Both the position numbers and the translations under genes were made by a program. Below the pieces are notes generated by a model. That model searched no databases and was not told the origin of the DNA. It was given only the letters and a program-made list of their open reading frames with translations. This document shows, piece after piece, positions 29,302-37,436 of a DNA stretch of 64,000 nt. Source of the DNA: Algoriphagus antarcticus (GTDB lineage Bacteria; Bacteroidota; Bacteroidia; Cytophagales; Cyclobacteriaceae); contig NZ_MSSW01000040.1 of the NCBI RefSeq assembly GCF_002150685.1, positions 62,001 to 126,000 of the forward strand. Reading direction: 5' to 3'. Position 1 is the stretch's first letter, and the number at the start of each line of letters is the position of its first letter.

Positions 29302-30045
29302 ATGAATTACACCTTAACTGCGGATCTAATTGGATTAGATCGGATCACAAACTCAGATCCAGTAGCGATAACCTTCTTCATAGGTTACATGGCGATGTTG
29401 GCTTCAGCTGTTTTCTTTTTTGTAGAGCGAGGCTCTGTAGATGGAAAATGGAAGCTGTCCCTCTTAGTATCAGGTCTCATTACAGGTATTGCGGCTGTGC
29501 ACTACTACTACATGAGAGATTTTTATTTGCAAACAGGCACTAGTCCAACGGCCTTCAGATATGTGGATTGGACATTGACTGTACCTTTAATGTGTGTTGA
29601 ATTTTACCTTCTCACAAAACCGTTTGGTGCGAAAGGTGGAACTCTATTTAAGTTAATCGTAGCATCTCTAGTGATGTTGATCACGGGATATATCGGTGAA
29701 ACCTCCGGGTTAGACAGCAATATTATGTGGGGTATATTTTCCACTCTCGGGTACTTGTATATTGTGTATGAGGTTTTTGCCGGAGATATTGCAAAACTTT
29801 CAAAAGACTCCAATAGTCCTGCGCTCAACCGAGCTATGTTCTTGTTGAAGATCTTCATCACACTAGGATGGTCTATTTATCCAATTGGATATATGGTACT
29901 TCCAGGCAACTTACTGTCAGGTGCATTTGAAGTAAGTTCTATTGATCTGTTTTATAATATTGCAGATGCAATAAATAAGATTGGTTTTGGATTAGTAATT
30001 TATTCAGTAGCAATTGCTGAATCCTCCAAAACGTCAAAAGCCTAA
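29302..30045 (+). CDS. Light-driven proton pump, green-tuned proteorhodopsin/xanthorhodopsin type
   Basis: This 247-residue seven-helix protein binds retinal at Lys226 (DAINKIGFG). Helix C reads RYVDWTLTVPLMCVEFYLL. It supplies Arg86, the proton acceptor Asp89, Thr93 and the donor Glu100, the DTE pattern of outward H+ pumps. His67 is 22 residues before Asp89, as in proteorhodopsin, and helps set its pKa. Met97, at the spectral-tuning position, indicates green absorption. In helix E, IMWGIFST puts Gly144 at the place of bacteriorhodopsin Trp138, as in carotenoid-binding xanthorhodopsin. crtY and blh follow, giving the retinal supply. A strong hairpin follows the stop. There is no signal peptide. 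Confidence 0.97.
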   Translation: MNYTLTADLIGLDRITNSDPVAITFFIGYMAMLASAVFFFVERGSVDGKWKLSLLVSGLITGIAAVHYYYMRDFYLQTGTSPTAFRYVDWTLTVPLMCVEFYLLTKPFGAKGGTLFKLIVASLVMLITGYIGETSGLDSNIMWGIFSTLGYLYIVYEVFAGDIAKLSKDSNSPALNRAMFLLKIFITLGWSIYPIGYMVLPGNLLSGAFEVSSIDLFYNIADAINKIGFGLVIYSVAIAESSKTSKA

Positions 30046-30055
30046 TCCTTTAATG

Positions 30056-30097
30056 AGCTATCTCTTGTACCTAGTGTACAAGAGGTAGCTTTTTAAT
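30056..30097 (+). terminator. Strong terminator or attenuator between rhodopsin and crtY
   Basis: AGCTATCTCTTGTAC (30056-30070) pairs with GTACAAGAGGTAGCT (30076-30090), 15 bp with one G-T pair and a five-base loop, followed by TTTTTAATTTT. The crtY ATG is at 30101, immediately after the T-run. The hairpin should end most rhodopsin transcripts and leaves no room for a separate crtY promoter downstream of it. Confidence 0.88.
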
Positions 30098-30100
30098 TTT

Positions 30101-31243
30101 ATGGATAGATACGACTATATTTTTGCCGGTGCAGGTTGCGCTGCTTTAAGCTTGGTTTTTCACATGAACCGAAGCTCGCTTAGCAATAAAAGAATACTAC
30201 TTATTGACCCATTGATCAACCAAGTTCCCAATAAAACTTGGTGCTATTGGGCAACAAAGCCGCTTGCAATTCACCCCATAAATTCGAACCATTCCTGGAA
30301 CACCTTAAACTTTAGATTTGAGGAAAATTTAGATCGAAAGGATTTAGGCAATTTGAGATATTTCCACATTAATTCTAAAGAGTTTTATCATTCTGTTTTC
30401 GAGGAGCTCAAGAATTCAGATAACATTTTTTTCAAAGAAGCAAGAGTTCATGAAATTTCCGAGAATCACAATAGTGGAATCGTGACCACCCTCGAAGGTG
30501 ATGAATACCTCGGCGACATGATATTTGATTCGAGATTTATACCTTCTAAATTAGTAGCTACACCCTACCTAAAGCAAGTGTTTGCAGGTTGGACAGTTGA
30601 AACTACTGAACCGCTTTTTGATCCATCTACATTTACGCTGATGGATATCCAAAAGAATTCACATTCGCAATTTGAGTTCTTTTACATCTTACCCTTCTCT
30701 CCAACAAGTGCATTAATTGAACTGACCGCATATTCCCAAGAGAATATAGACACGGAGATACTTGAAAGAAAATTGAAAAAATACCTCTCTACTTATTTGA
30801 AAACCAGAGAATACCAAGTTTCTTTTCAAGAAATAGGAGTCATTCCAATGACTAATAAGAGATTAGACAGTACCCCTTCCAACCGTATATTCCCGATCGG
30901 AACGGCAGCGGGTTGGACTAAGGCTTCTACAGGTTATACTTTCCAAAAAATACAAGAGAATTCAAGTAAAATAGTACGCAATATTGAAAAAGGCCAACCT
31001 CCATTGGAAGGGATAAACAGGAAGAGTAGATATGAGTTTTATGACAATATCTTATTGAATATAGCTACAAAATGGCCTGAAAAACTATCTGGTGTATTCG
31101 CTGACCTTTTCCAGAAAAATCCACCTGAAAAAGTCTTGATGTTTTTAAGTGAAGAAACTACTTTACTTGATGAGTTGAAGTTGTTGGGGAAATTGAACTA
31201 TTCTATTTTCATTAAGAGTTTGCTACACTATGAATCGCGTTGA
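30101..31243 (+). CDS. crtY: Lycopene beta-cyclase (CrtY type)
   Basis: The 380-residue flavoprotein-like protein starts with DYIFAGAGCAALSLVF, the dinucleotide-binding start of CrtY-type cyclases. NKTWCYWA near residue 46 and the C-terminal PIGTAAGWTKASTGYTFQKI are family signatures. It converts lycopene to beta-carotene, the substrate of the next gene product. It overlaps blh by 14 bp, so the two are translationally coupled. No Shine-Dalgarno is seen, as the T-run of the preceding hairpin comes directly before the ATG. The other genes needed for lycopene (crtE, crtB, crtI) are not in the window. Confidence 0.93.
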   Translation: MDRYDYIFAGAGCAALSLVFHMNRSSLSNKRILLIDPLINQVPNKTWCYWATKPLAIHPINSNHSWNTLNFRFEENLDRKDLGNLRYFHINSKEFYHSVFEELKNSDNIFFKEARVHEISENHNSGIVTTLEGDEYLGDMIFDSRFIPSKLVATPYLKQVFAGWTVETTEPLFDPSTFTLMDIQKNSHSQFEFFYILPFSPTSALIELTAYSQENIDTEILERKLKKYLSTYLKTREYQVSFQEIGVIPMTNKRLDSTPSNRIFPIGTAAGWTKASTGYTFQKIQENSSKIVRNIEKGQPPLEGINRKSRYEFYDNILLNIATKWPEKLSGVFADLFQKNPPEKVLMFLSEETTLLDELKLLGKLNYSIFIKSLLHYESR

Positions 31244-32111
31244 GCTCTTCTCAAAGACAGGAGGTCTGTTCCTTTGTATTCTTTTTATTTTCCTCCCAAA
31301 AGACGATCAAACTTTTGAATATATTTTCTTTAGTATAGTACTTATCATCGTAGGAATTCCTCATGGTGCAATCGATCATCTTACTTCAGATCCTCAGATA
31401 AATAAAAAAGGATTGCTGAGGTTTTTATTGCTATACATTTCTTTGATTTCAATCTATTTACTTAGCTGGATTTACTTGCCAGTACCAGCTTTGCTGGCAT
31501 TCATTCTGATGTCTGCGTATCACTTTGGACAAACACATTTTATCAACAGGACTGTAAAAAACAAATTTAAGGTTCTACTTTATGTTTCCCGAGGCCTCTA
31601 TTTTTTACTGTTAATTTTAGCTGGTGATTTATCACTTACCAAATCCATTTTGAGCCCAATAGCAAAACTTCCTGATGTAAACCTTTTCTATATTCTTCCC
31701 TTTTTTTTAGTTGCTACTGTAGTGATACAATGGTTTTCTACTATAAAATTTAACCGATATGATCTTTTAGAGTTAGCCATACTAGGGCCTATCCTATTTT
31801 TAAGTCCATTGATGATTAGTTTTATCGTCTATTTCGGATTCTGGCATGCTCTTCCAAGCATGACCTCAGAGTATGAGTTTTTAAAAAAATATCCAGGATA
31901 CAATACCTTCAAAAAATTCAGTAAGCATCTGCTTCCGTTTTCCGCTATCAGTATCGTGGGTATAGCATTAACTTTGATTATCGGTATTAATTATCTGGAT
32001 AAAAATGAATTAATCTTGATTTTCTTCGTTTTGATTTCTTTGATTTCCTTCCCACATATCCTCTATATGGATAGATTTTGGAATAAAACAACTAATACTG
32101 ACCAGCACTAA
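31230..32111 (+). CDS. blh: Beta-carotene 15,15'-dioxygenase, Brp/Blh family
   Basis: This 293-residue membrane protein belongs to the Brp/Blh family, which cleaves beta-carotene to two retinal molecules. The iron-binding histidine motifs are visible: GIPHGAIDHL near residue 45, SAYHFGQTHF near 94, FGFWHALPSM near 207 and FPHILYMDRFW near the end. About seven to eight hydrophobic helices are present. It starts inside the 3' end of crtY and overlaps the convergent CoA-binding gene by 20 bp. Together with crtY it supplies the chromophore for the rhodopsin upstream. Confidence 0.94.
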   Translation: MNRVELFSKTGGLFLCILFIFLPKDDQTFEYIFFSIVLIIVGIPHGAIDHLTSDPQINKKGLLRFLLLYISLISIYLLSWIYLPVPALLAFILMSAYHFGQTHFINRTVKNKFKVLLYVSRGLYFLLLILAGDLSLTKSILSPIAKLPDVNLFYILPFFLVATVVIQWFSTIKFNRYDLLELAILGPILFLSPLMISFIVYFGFWHALPSMTSEYEFLKKYPGYNTFKKFSKHLLPFSAISIVGIALTLIIGINYLDKNELILIFFVLISLISFPHILYMDRFWNKTTNTDQH

Positions 32112-32463
32112 GCATCACTAACGTGCAAGCCTCTAAAACCTCAATACCCTTGGCTTTTGCTTTTTGGAAAAAAATCGAATTTTCAGTACCTGGATTGAAG
32201 ATGATTCTACTAGGGTTTAGACTGACCAGATAATCGATCCATTCTTCTTGATTCGCAGGTCCTATATAAAGAGTAATTGTATGAATATTCTTCAATTCTG
32301 GCTTTGACCGAAGATCAATGATTTTCTCTCCAAAAATTTCACCTGATTTAATCCCTATCGGAATGAAGGGAATACCTGCACCAGCTAATCTACTGGCAGC
32401 GAAATACGCAAACCTAGATGGGTTAGTGGTAGCCCCTACAATCAACGTTAACTTATCAGACAT
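32092..32463 (-). CDS. CoA-binding domain protein (YccU/CoA_binding_2 family)
   Basis: From the ATG at 32463 the product has 123 residues and starts MSDKLTLIVGATTNPSRFA, the Rossmann-like start of CoA_binding_2 proteins. IGIKSGEIFGEKIIDL and RIIFNPGTENSIFFQKAKA follow, with VLEACTLVMLSAGQY at the end. The family binds CoA-like nucleotides but its role is not known. An in-frame start 78 bp upstream would extend it into the neighbouring gene and is unlikely. It overlaps the end of the upstream acyltransferase gene by 8 bp and so is the last gene of that operon. Confidence 0.85.
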   Translation of the reverse strand: MSDKLTLIVGATTNPSRFAYFAASRLAGAGIPFIPIGIKSGEIFGEKIIDLRSKPELKNIHTITLYIGPANQEEWIDYLVSLNPSRIIFNPGTENSIFFQKAKAKGIEVLEACTLVMLSAGQY

Positions 32464-33424
32464 CACTGCTACTTCTAAAGGTTTTATCTCGCTCAAAGGT
32501 GTCCATATGCCTATGCTTTTTGGTTTCGTAAATATCAGCAAGTGTGATTAAAATCCCCGTCTCTTCCACTTCCCCAAACTCATCATTCAATGCTGTACCA
32601 AAAGTCATCATGGTAGGCGATAGATTCATGTAGGTGTTGATGAGTGGCGGGATATTCTCTCCGTAAGTTCTAATCCTCCCATTAAGGAGCTTATAGCCCT
32701 CTTTGTATTCCAAACCTTCAAATGGATTCCCTGCTTTTGGTAAATCTGTTTCGTAACCCAATTTCAATTCATCTTTCGGCTTGACCAATCCGTCTTTATC
32801 AGGAAAATAGTAATTCATGAACATTAACAACAAATCTCTTGCCTCACGGCTGAAGTGCGGATACATAGTCACTTTTCCAAATAGATACTTGACATCTGGA
32901 TTCATCAAGACTACTGCTCCTAGCCCGTCCCAAAGATTGTCAAGGCTGAAAATACCCTTTCTATTATCAAGTGCAGGTTGATATTTTGGCTGAACAAAGG
33001 ATCGTCCCAGCTCAATCGTGTAGGGAATATAATCTTGAATAAAACGCTCGGTAAAATCAAATAAATGAGTTGTAGAAAGATTCAAACTACCATCCTCCTT
33101 GGTAGAATTTTTGCAATTAATCAATCGGTAGCCTGCTACTATTTCTTGATCCTCTGGATTCCAGGTAATTAATTGCTCATAGCAATTTTCGCAGATATCA
33201 TTTTCATCCAAATCTACCTCAAGGCCTGTCCCTCCTCCGGCTGCTCTAAAAGTCAATTCCCTTAATCTACCAATCTCTCGAACGACATTCGGGGAATTAT
33301 GAAAATTAACCAAGTAAACCAGGTTGTCTCCATTATTAGCATATCGTAAAAATCGCTCCGGAACTAACTCAGCCTTTAGTAGCTCTTTATCAATTGCCGG
33401 AATTATCTCTGCTTCTTTATTCAT
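32456..33424 (-). CDS. N-acyltransferase of the OlsB/GlsB (GNAT, hemolysin-like) type
   Basis: The 322-residue protein has the Acetyltransf_5 (OlsB-like) core: VREIGRLRELTFRAAGGGTG, ITWNPEDQEIVAGYRL and IELGRSFVQPKYQ. OlsB-type enzymes attach a 3-hydroxyacyl chain to the amino group of ornithine or glycine. In Bacteroides GlsB makes the first step of glycine-lipid synthesis. The adjacent O-acyltransferase overlaps by 4 bp, the same two-gene arrangement as glsB-glsA. This points to glycine, ornithine or flavolipin-type aminolipids in the membrane. Which amino acid is used cannot be told from the sequence. Confidence 0.85.
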   Translation of the reverse strand: MNKEAEIIPAIDKELLKAELVPERFLRYANNGDNLVYLVNFHNSPNVVREIGRLRELTFRAAGGGTGLEVDLDENDICENCYEQLITWNPEDQEIVAGYRLINCKNSTKEDGSLNLSTTHLFDFTERFIQDYIPYTIELGRSFVQPKYQPALDNRKGIFSLDNLWDGLGAVVLMNPDVKYLFGKVTMYPHFSREARDLLLMFMNYYFPDKDGLVKPKDELKLGYETDLPKAGNPFEGLEYKEGYKLLNGRIRTYGENIPPLINTYMNLSPTMMTFGTALNDEFGEVEETGILITLADIYETKKHRHMDTFERDKTFRSSSDV

Positions 33425-34239
33425 TCTTTTTTACTAAGTTCGTAAACTACATCCTTCACATATTCAGCCCATTGTCCGTCCGTCTTGGAGGAATCTAAGC
33501 TATGATAGGAAATCTGTTCACCTACAGTGATGACCACTTTTTTTCCTTGTTGCTTATACAATTCATCTGCTAAATACAGCATCTCAATATTTGCTTTGAT
33601 GCCCATTCTCTTTCTCCAATAAGCCAAATTGTAGAAAAAACTGGAATTCTCACCTCCTATAAAACAAGGTAGGATATCTTTCTTGTATTTCTTCGATTTC
33701 GCGATAAAGCTCTTTTTCCATTCCAAATCACTAATTCCCGACCCATGCTTCCTCGAAACCAAACCCGCTGGGAAAATTAAAACAGCGTAGGACTCCGCAT
33801 AAGCAGATTCGATGGCAGCTAACGTATCCACTGAATTTTTGCCATGTTTATTTATAGGAATAAATAAAGGATGAAAATTTTTCATCGCCATCAATAGATC
33901 ATTTACCAGGAATCGCATATCTGTCCTCACCTTACCGATAGCCTGCATTAAGGCTATTCCATCAATTCCTCCGAGTGGATGATTTGCGGCGACGATAATT
34001 CCTCCAGTTTTTGGAATATTCTCTGCCCCGACCAGCTCCACATCTATGTTCAACTCCCGGATCAAACCATTTGCAAAATCGAGCCCATGCAGATGATCAA
34101 CTTTATCCAGCACGTCATTCATCCAGTCTTCATGAGTCACTCGCTTGATGTACTTGAGCAAAAAGCCTGGCATCCATTTCAAAACCGCAGGATTTTTGGA
34201 ATCAATGGCTTTCTCAATATCGATAAATTTCTTGGACAT
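33421..34239 (-). CDS. O-acyltransferase of the PlsC/GlsA type
   Basis: This 272-residue protein has the lysophosphatidic-acid acyltransferase fold. The catalytic NHPLGGIDGIAL (HX4D) is at about residues 92-103, and IFPAGLVSRK takes the place of the usual PEGTR block. The C-terminal part reads EMLYLADELYKQQGKKVVIT. It overlaps the GlsB-like gene by 4 bp (ATGA), so the pair probably adds N- and O-linked acyl chains in turn to make an aminolipid. It is the first gene of the three-gene operon. Confidence 0.86.
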   Translation of the reverse strand: MSKKFIDIEKAIDSKNPAVLKWMPGFLLKYIKRVTHEDWMNDVLDKVDHLHGLDFANGLIRELNIDVELVGAENIPKTGGIIVAANHPLGGIDGIALMQAIGKVRTDMRFLVNDLLMAMKNFHPLFIPINKHGKNSVDTLAAIESAYAESYAVLIFPAGLVSRKHGSGISDLEWKKSFIAKSKKYKKDILPCFIGGENSSFFYNLAYWRKRMGIKANIEMLYLADELYKQQGKKVVITVGEQISYHSLDSSKTDGQWAEYVKDVVYELSKKE

Positions 34240-34541
34240 TTTTTTACTCTGGGATGGTTGCGAGGATATAGCAAATAGGTTAATTCGTTCTATTTCTCTT
34301 TCAAAATAAAGCTAAAAGTACAAAAAAACAGATTTAACATTACGCTTTGATGAGATCCTGGTATTACTACCCTGACAACCAATCCAGTTAATTTAAATTC
34401 TATCGTAAAAGCAACAATTCTCAGGGTAGTTGTGGGAGCAATTCAATCTCTTTTTGATCTGATATATTAATTTTTAGCTGCTTGGTGAACCTGAAAATTT
34501 GATTCCTACGATGCCTTCCCAATTGCCTCCAATTAATTTCT
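34240..34541. other. Gene-free divergent interval with a spaced inverted repeat
   Basis: No gene is supported here. ACTACCCTGA (34366-34375) and TCAGGGTAGT (34421-34430) are a perfect 10-bp inverted repeat 45 bp apart. This could be a pair of operator half-sites or a long-looped hairpin. Nothing else is recognised. Confidence 0.4.
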
Positions 34542-34549
34542 TATTTTTG
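34542..34549 (+). promoter_or_regulatory. -7 box of the methyltransferase gene
   Basis: TATTTTTG matches TAnnTTTG and lies 21 bp before the ATG at 34571. Its position argues that translation starts at 34571 and not at the in-frame TTG at 34499. The possible TTG -33 element (34523-34525) is spaced a little too close. Confidence 0.45.
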
Positions 34550-34570
34550 CTACCTGAAAAACGACACCCT

Positions 34571-35467
34571 ATGAGCGAATCCATCCTATCACTTTGTCCC
34601 GGCCCCTGGAAAGATTATGAACTTATTGACACAGGAGGATTTGAGAAATTGGAGCGATTTGGAGAATTCATTCTCAGCCGACCAGAGCCGCAGGCCATCT
34701 GGGATAAAACACTTCCAGAAAGTGAATGGAGAAATTTGGCTCATGCACATTTTGCCAAAGAAAAAAGCAATCCTGAAAAGGGGAATTGGGAGCAATTGAA
34801 AAAAATGCCACATAACTGGGCTGTTGAATATTCTAATCCTGAAGGGCTTAACTTAAAGCTTAATCTCGCTCAGACCTCCTTCAAGCACATTGGGCTTTTC
34901 CCTGAACAAGCAGTAAACTGGGACTATCTTTACAAGATTATCAAGCGCTCACCAGTAGCAAAGCCTAAAGTGCTTAATCTTTTTGCATACACCGGTGCTG
35001 CAAGTGTGGCTGCCAAAGCCGCGGGAGCTGATGTGACTCACTTGGACTCTGTAAAGCAAGTCGTCACATGGTCTAGGCACAACATGGAATCTTCTGGCGA
35101 ATCCGACATCCGCTGGATGGTGGATGATGCGATGAAGTTTATCAAACGAGAAGCACGCCGAGGAAATAAATACAACGGAATCATCCTAGATCCCCCTGCT
35201 TATGGTCGCGGGCCAGATGGAGAAAAATGGGTTTTGGAAGAGCAAATCAATGAAATGCTGAAAGTTTGCGCGGAAATCCTAGACCCTAAAGATCACTTCC
35301 TTTTGCTCAATATGTATTCACTGAGCTTTTCTTCACTCATTGCCGCCAACTTGATAAATACAACATTCAGCAATATACAGAACGCCGAACATGGCGAACT
35401 TTATCTTCAGGACAATCAAAATAAAAAACTTCCACTGGGAATTTTCTTCAGATTTTCCAGCTTTTGA
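34571..35467 (+). CDS. Class I SAM-dependent methyltransferase, RlmI/RlmK-like without PUA domain
   Basis: The 298-residue protein is related to the catalytic half of 23S rRNA m5C methyltransferases. The SAM loop is VLNLFAYTGAASVAAKAAGA, and ILDPPAYGRGPDGEKW is the catalytic DPPxY-type motif. The N-terminal part (PQAIWDKTLPESEW, WAVEY) is a beta domain typical of this subgroup. The target is not known; it could be rRNA, tRNA or a protein. The aminotransferase gene follows after 14 bp and is probably on the same transcript. A second RlmI-like gene is at 54123-55304. Confidence 0.85.
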   Translation: MSESILSLCPGPWKDYELIDTGGFEKLERFGEFILSRPEPQAIWDKTLPESEWRNLAHAHFAKEKSNPEKGNWEQLKKMPHNWAVEYSNPEGLNLKLNLAQTSFKHIGLFPEQAVNWDYLYKIIKRSPVAKPKVLNLFAYTGAASVAAKAAGADVTHLDSVKQVVTWSRHNMESSGESDIRWMVDDAMKFIKREARRGNKYNGIILDPPAYGRGPDGEKWVLEEQINEMLKVCAEILDPKDHFLLLNMYSLSFSSLIAANLINTTFSNIQNAEHGELYLQDNQNKKLPLGIFFRFSSF

Positions 35468-35481
35468 TCTAAACACCAACA

Positions 35482-36711
35482 ATGAATAACCGTCAGCTTT
35501 TTTTACAACATTTAGCTCAAACGACAGATTTCCCTCTGATGATTGAAGTGGAAAAAGCGGAAGGAATCCATCTGTTTGGCCCAAATGGTGAGAAATACAT
35601 CGATCTAATTTCGGGTATCGGCGTGAGTAATGTGGGACATAGACACCCAAAAGTGCTGGAGGCAATCCAAGGGCAATTGGACAAATACTTACACTTGATG
35701 GTCTATGGGGAATACGTTCAAAGTCCTCAGTCACTATTAGCCAAAGCACTTTGCGACACCTTACCCGAGAAACTAGACAATGTCTATTTGGTAAATAGTG
35801 GAAGCGAGGCTATTGAAGGTGCTATGAAACTAGCAAAACGATACACAGGAAAGCCGAACTTCATATCCTGCGTGGATGCCTACCACGGCAGTTCTCATGG
35901 TTCTCTGAGTATTGGTGGAAATGAGATTTTCAAACAAGCCTATCGTCCGTTATTACCTGGAATTAGTCATATAAGGTATGGTGTAGTTTCAGATTTAGAA
36001 AACATCAATTCAGATACTGCCGCTGTCATCATTGAGACGATTCAGGGAGAGGCAGGAATACGGGTTGCTACAACGGAGTATTTTCATGCTTTACGCAAGC
36101 GCTGTGATGAAACTGGCACTTTATTGATTTTGGATGAAGTTCAATGTGGATTTGGTAGAACGGGTAAATTCTGGGCTTTTGAGCATTTTGAGTTTGTGCC
36201 GGATATTGTTGTTTGTGCCAAAGGAATGGGTGGGGGAATGCCAATCGGAGCGTTTATCGCTAATAAAGAGGTGATGGGTGTATTCAAAAACAATCCTATT
36301 CTAGGCCATATCACCACTTTTGGAGGACACCCAGTGAGTTCTGCAGCATCTCTGGCAACGATACAGATCCTTTTAGAGGAAAAACTGATTGAGGAAGTTG
36401 AAGAGAAAGCAGATTTATTTAAAGCTCTTTTGGTCCATCCAAAAATAAAGGCCATCAGAAATCAAGGATTACTGATGGCCGTAGAGTTTGAGTCCTTCGA
36501 AGTGCTAAAGCCAATCATTGATGCGGCCATAGAGTTAGGTGTCATCACAGATTGGTTTTTGTTTTGCGATGACTCTATGAGAGTTGCCCCGCCCCTTACT
36601 ATTACGAAAGAGCAGATTCATGAAGCCTGTGCAGTGATTTTGCAGGCAATTGAGAAGGTATTTCCTTCTTTAAACGTCGCATATATTCACAATTCAGAAA
36701 CTTCTTGCTAG
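35482..36711 (+). CDS. Class III PLP-dependent aminotransferase (acetylornithine/ornithine aminotransferase-like)
   Basis: This 409-residue enzyme has the class III pattern: FGPNGEKYIDLISGIGVSNV, VNSGSEAIEGAMKLAKRYTG, LILDEVQCGFGRTGKFWAFE and VVCAKGMGGGMPIGAF, where the lysine binds PLP. It moves an amino group from an omega-amino donor to 2-oxoglutarate or pyruvate. Annotation pipelines often call this group aspartate aminotransferase family. No arginine-synthesis genes are adjacent, so the substrate stays open. msrB follows closely. Confidence 0.9.
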   Translation: MNNRQLFLQHLAQTTDFPLMIEVEKAEGIHLFGPNGEKYIDLISGIGVSNVGHRHPKVLEAIQGQLDKYLHLMVYGEYVQSPQSLLAKALCDTLPEKLDNVYLVNSGSEAIEGAMKLAKRYTGKPNFISCVDAYHGSSHGSLSIGGNEIFKQAYRPLLPGISHIRYGVVSDLENINSDTAAVIIETIQGEAGIRVATTEYFHALRKRCDETGTLLILDEVQCGFGRTGKFWAFEHFEFVPDIVVCAKGMGGGMPIGAFIANKEVMGVFKNNPILGHITTFGGHPVSSAASLATIQILLEEKLIEEVEEKADLFKALLVHPKIKAIRNQGLLMAVEFESFEVLKPIIDAAIELGVITDWFLFCDDSMRVAPPLTITKEQIHEACAVILQAIEKVFPSLNVAYIHNSETSC

Positions 36712-36743
36712 CGCAAAGAGTTAAACAGTCAAAGGAAAATTCT

Positions 36744-37163
36744 ATGAAAAATCAAGAAAAGAAAATATATCCAGTTCAGAAATCCGAAGAAGAATATCGT
36801 AAAGAATTGGATTCAGATTCGTATCGAGTTTTGAGAGAAAAAGGAACGGAAAGAGCGTTTACAGGAGAATACAATCTGAATAAGGAAACTGGCATCTATG
36901 AGTGTAAAGCCTGTGGAAATGAGATTTTTCACTCTTCTAACAAATTTGACAATGGTTGCGGATGGCCTAGTTTCACTAAGCCAGTAAAACCAGAAGCTAT
37001 CGACGTGCATATGGATTACACACATGGAATGATCCGCGAGGAGATTTTATGCGCCAATTGCGGTTCACATCTGGGACATCGTTTTCCTGATGGCCCATCA
37101 GACCAAGGCGGAATCAGGTATTGCATCAATTCTGTGAGTTTGGATTTTGAGAAAGAGAAATAG
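36744..37163 (+). CDS. msrB: Peptide-methionine (R)-S-oxide reductase MsrB
   Basis: From the ATG at 36744 the product has 139 residues (MKNQEKKIYPVQKSEEEY). A TTG start overlapping the aminotransferase gene is possible but less likely. MsrB repairs the R form of methionine sulfoxide using thioredoxin. The zinc site is formed by CKACG and CANCG, the substrate region reads FDNGCGWPSFTKPV, and the catalytic cysteine is in GIRYCINSVSLDF. There is no signal peptide, so it acts in the cytoplasm. Confidence 0.95.
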   Translation: MKNQEKKIYPVQKSEEEYRKELDSDSYRVLREKGTERAFTGEYNLNKETGIYECKACGNEIFHSSNKFDNGCGWPSFTKPVKPEAIDVHMDYTHGMIREEILCANCGSHLGHRFPDGPSDQGGIRYCINSVSLDFEKEK

Positions 37164-37205
37164 TCGTCAGGTTTTGTTACTTTAGAGAGGCAAATCTTTA
37201 CAATC

Positions 37206-37436
37206 ATGTCAAAACAAGAACTCATCAGTAAAACAGTAACTATTTTGGATCAGCTTCCAGTAGAAAAGATTCAGGAGATAAATGATTTTGCTGATTTTAT
37301 CTTAAAAAAACTTGATGATACAACACTCCAAATTGGTATTAATCAAATGATTATGGAGGGTAAACCATACCGATTTTTGGAAAAAGATGAAGAGAATATT
37401 TATTCTGTAGAGGATCTAAAAGTGAGATATAAATGA
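37206..37436 (+). CDS. Probable antitoxin of a MazF/PemK-type pair
   Basis: This 76-residue protein begins MSKQELISKTVTILDQLPVE and continues IQEINDFADFILKKLDD, a DUF2281-like helical start common in small antitoxins. The C-terminal half is acidic and probably flexible, which suits a toxin-wrapping tail. Its stop overlaps the start of the MazF-like gene (ATGATGA), the usual antitoxin-first order. The identification rests mainly on this context. Autoregulation by the pair is expected from the family. Confidence 0.72.
   Translation: MSKQELISKTVTILDQLPVEKIQEINDFADFILKKLDDTTLQIGINQMIMEGKPYRFLEKDEENIYSVEDLKVRYK

Noticed and set aside
36705-36743. TTG start for msrB overlapping the aminotransferase gene.
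   Set aside because: The ATG at 36744 has normal length and start for MsrB; the added residues are not like the family.
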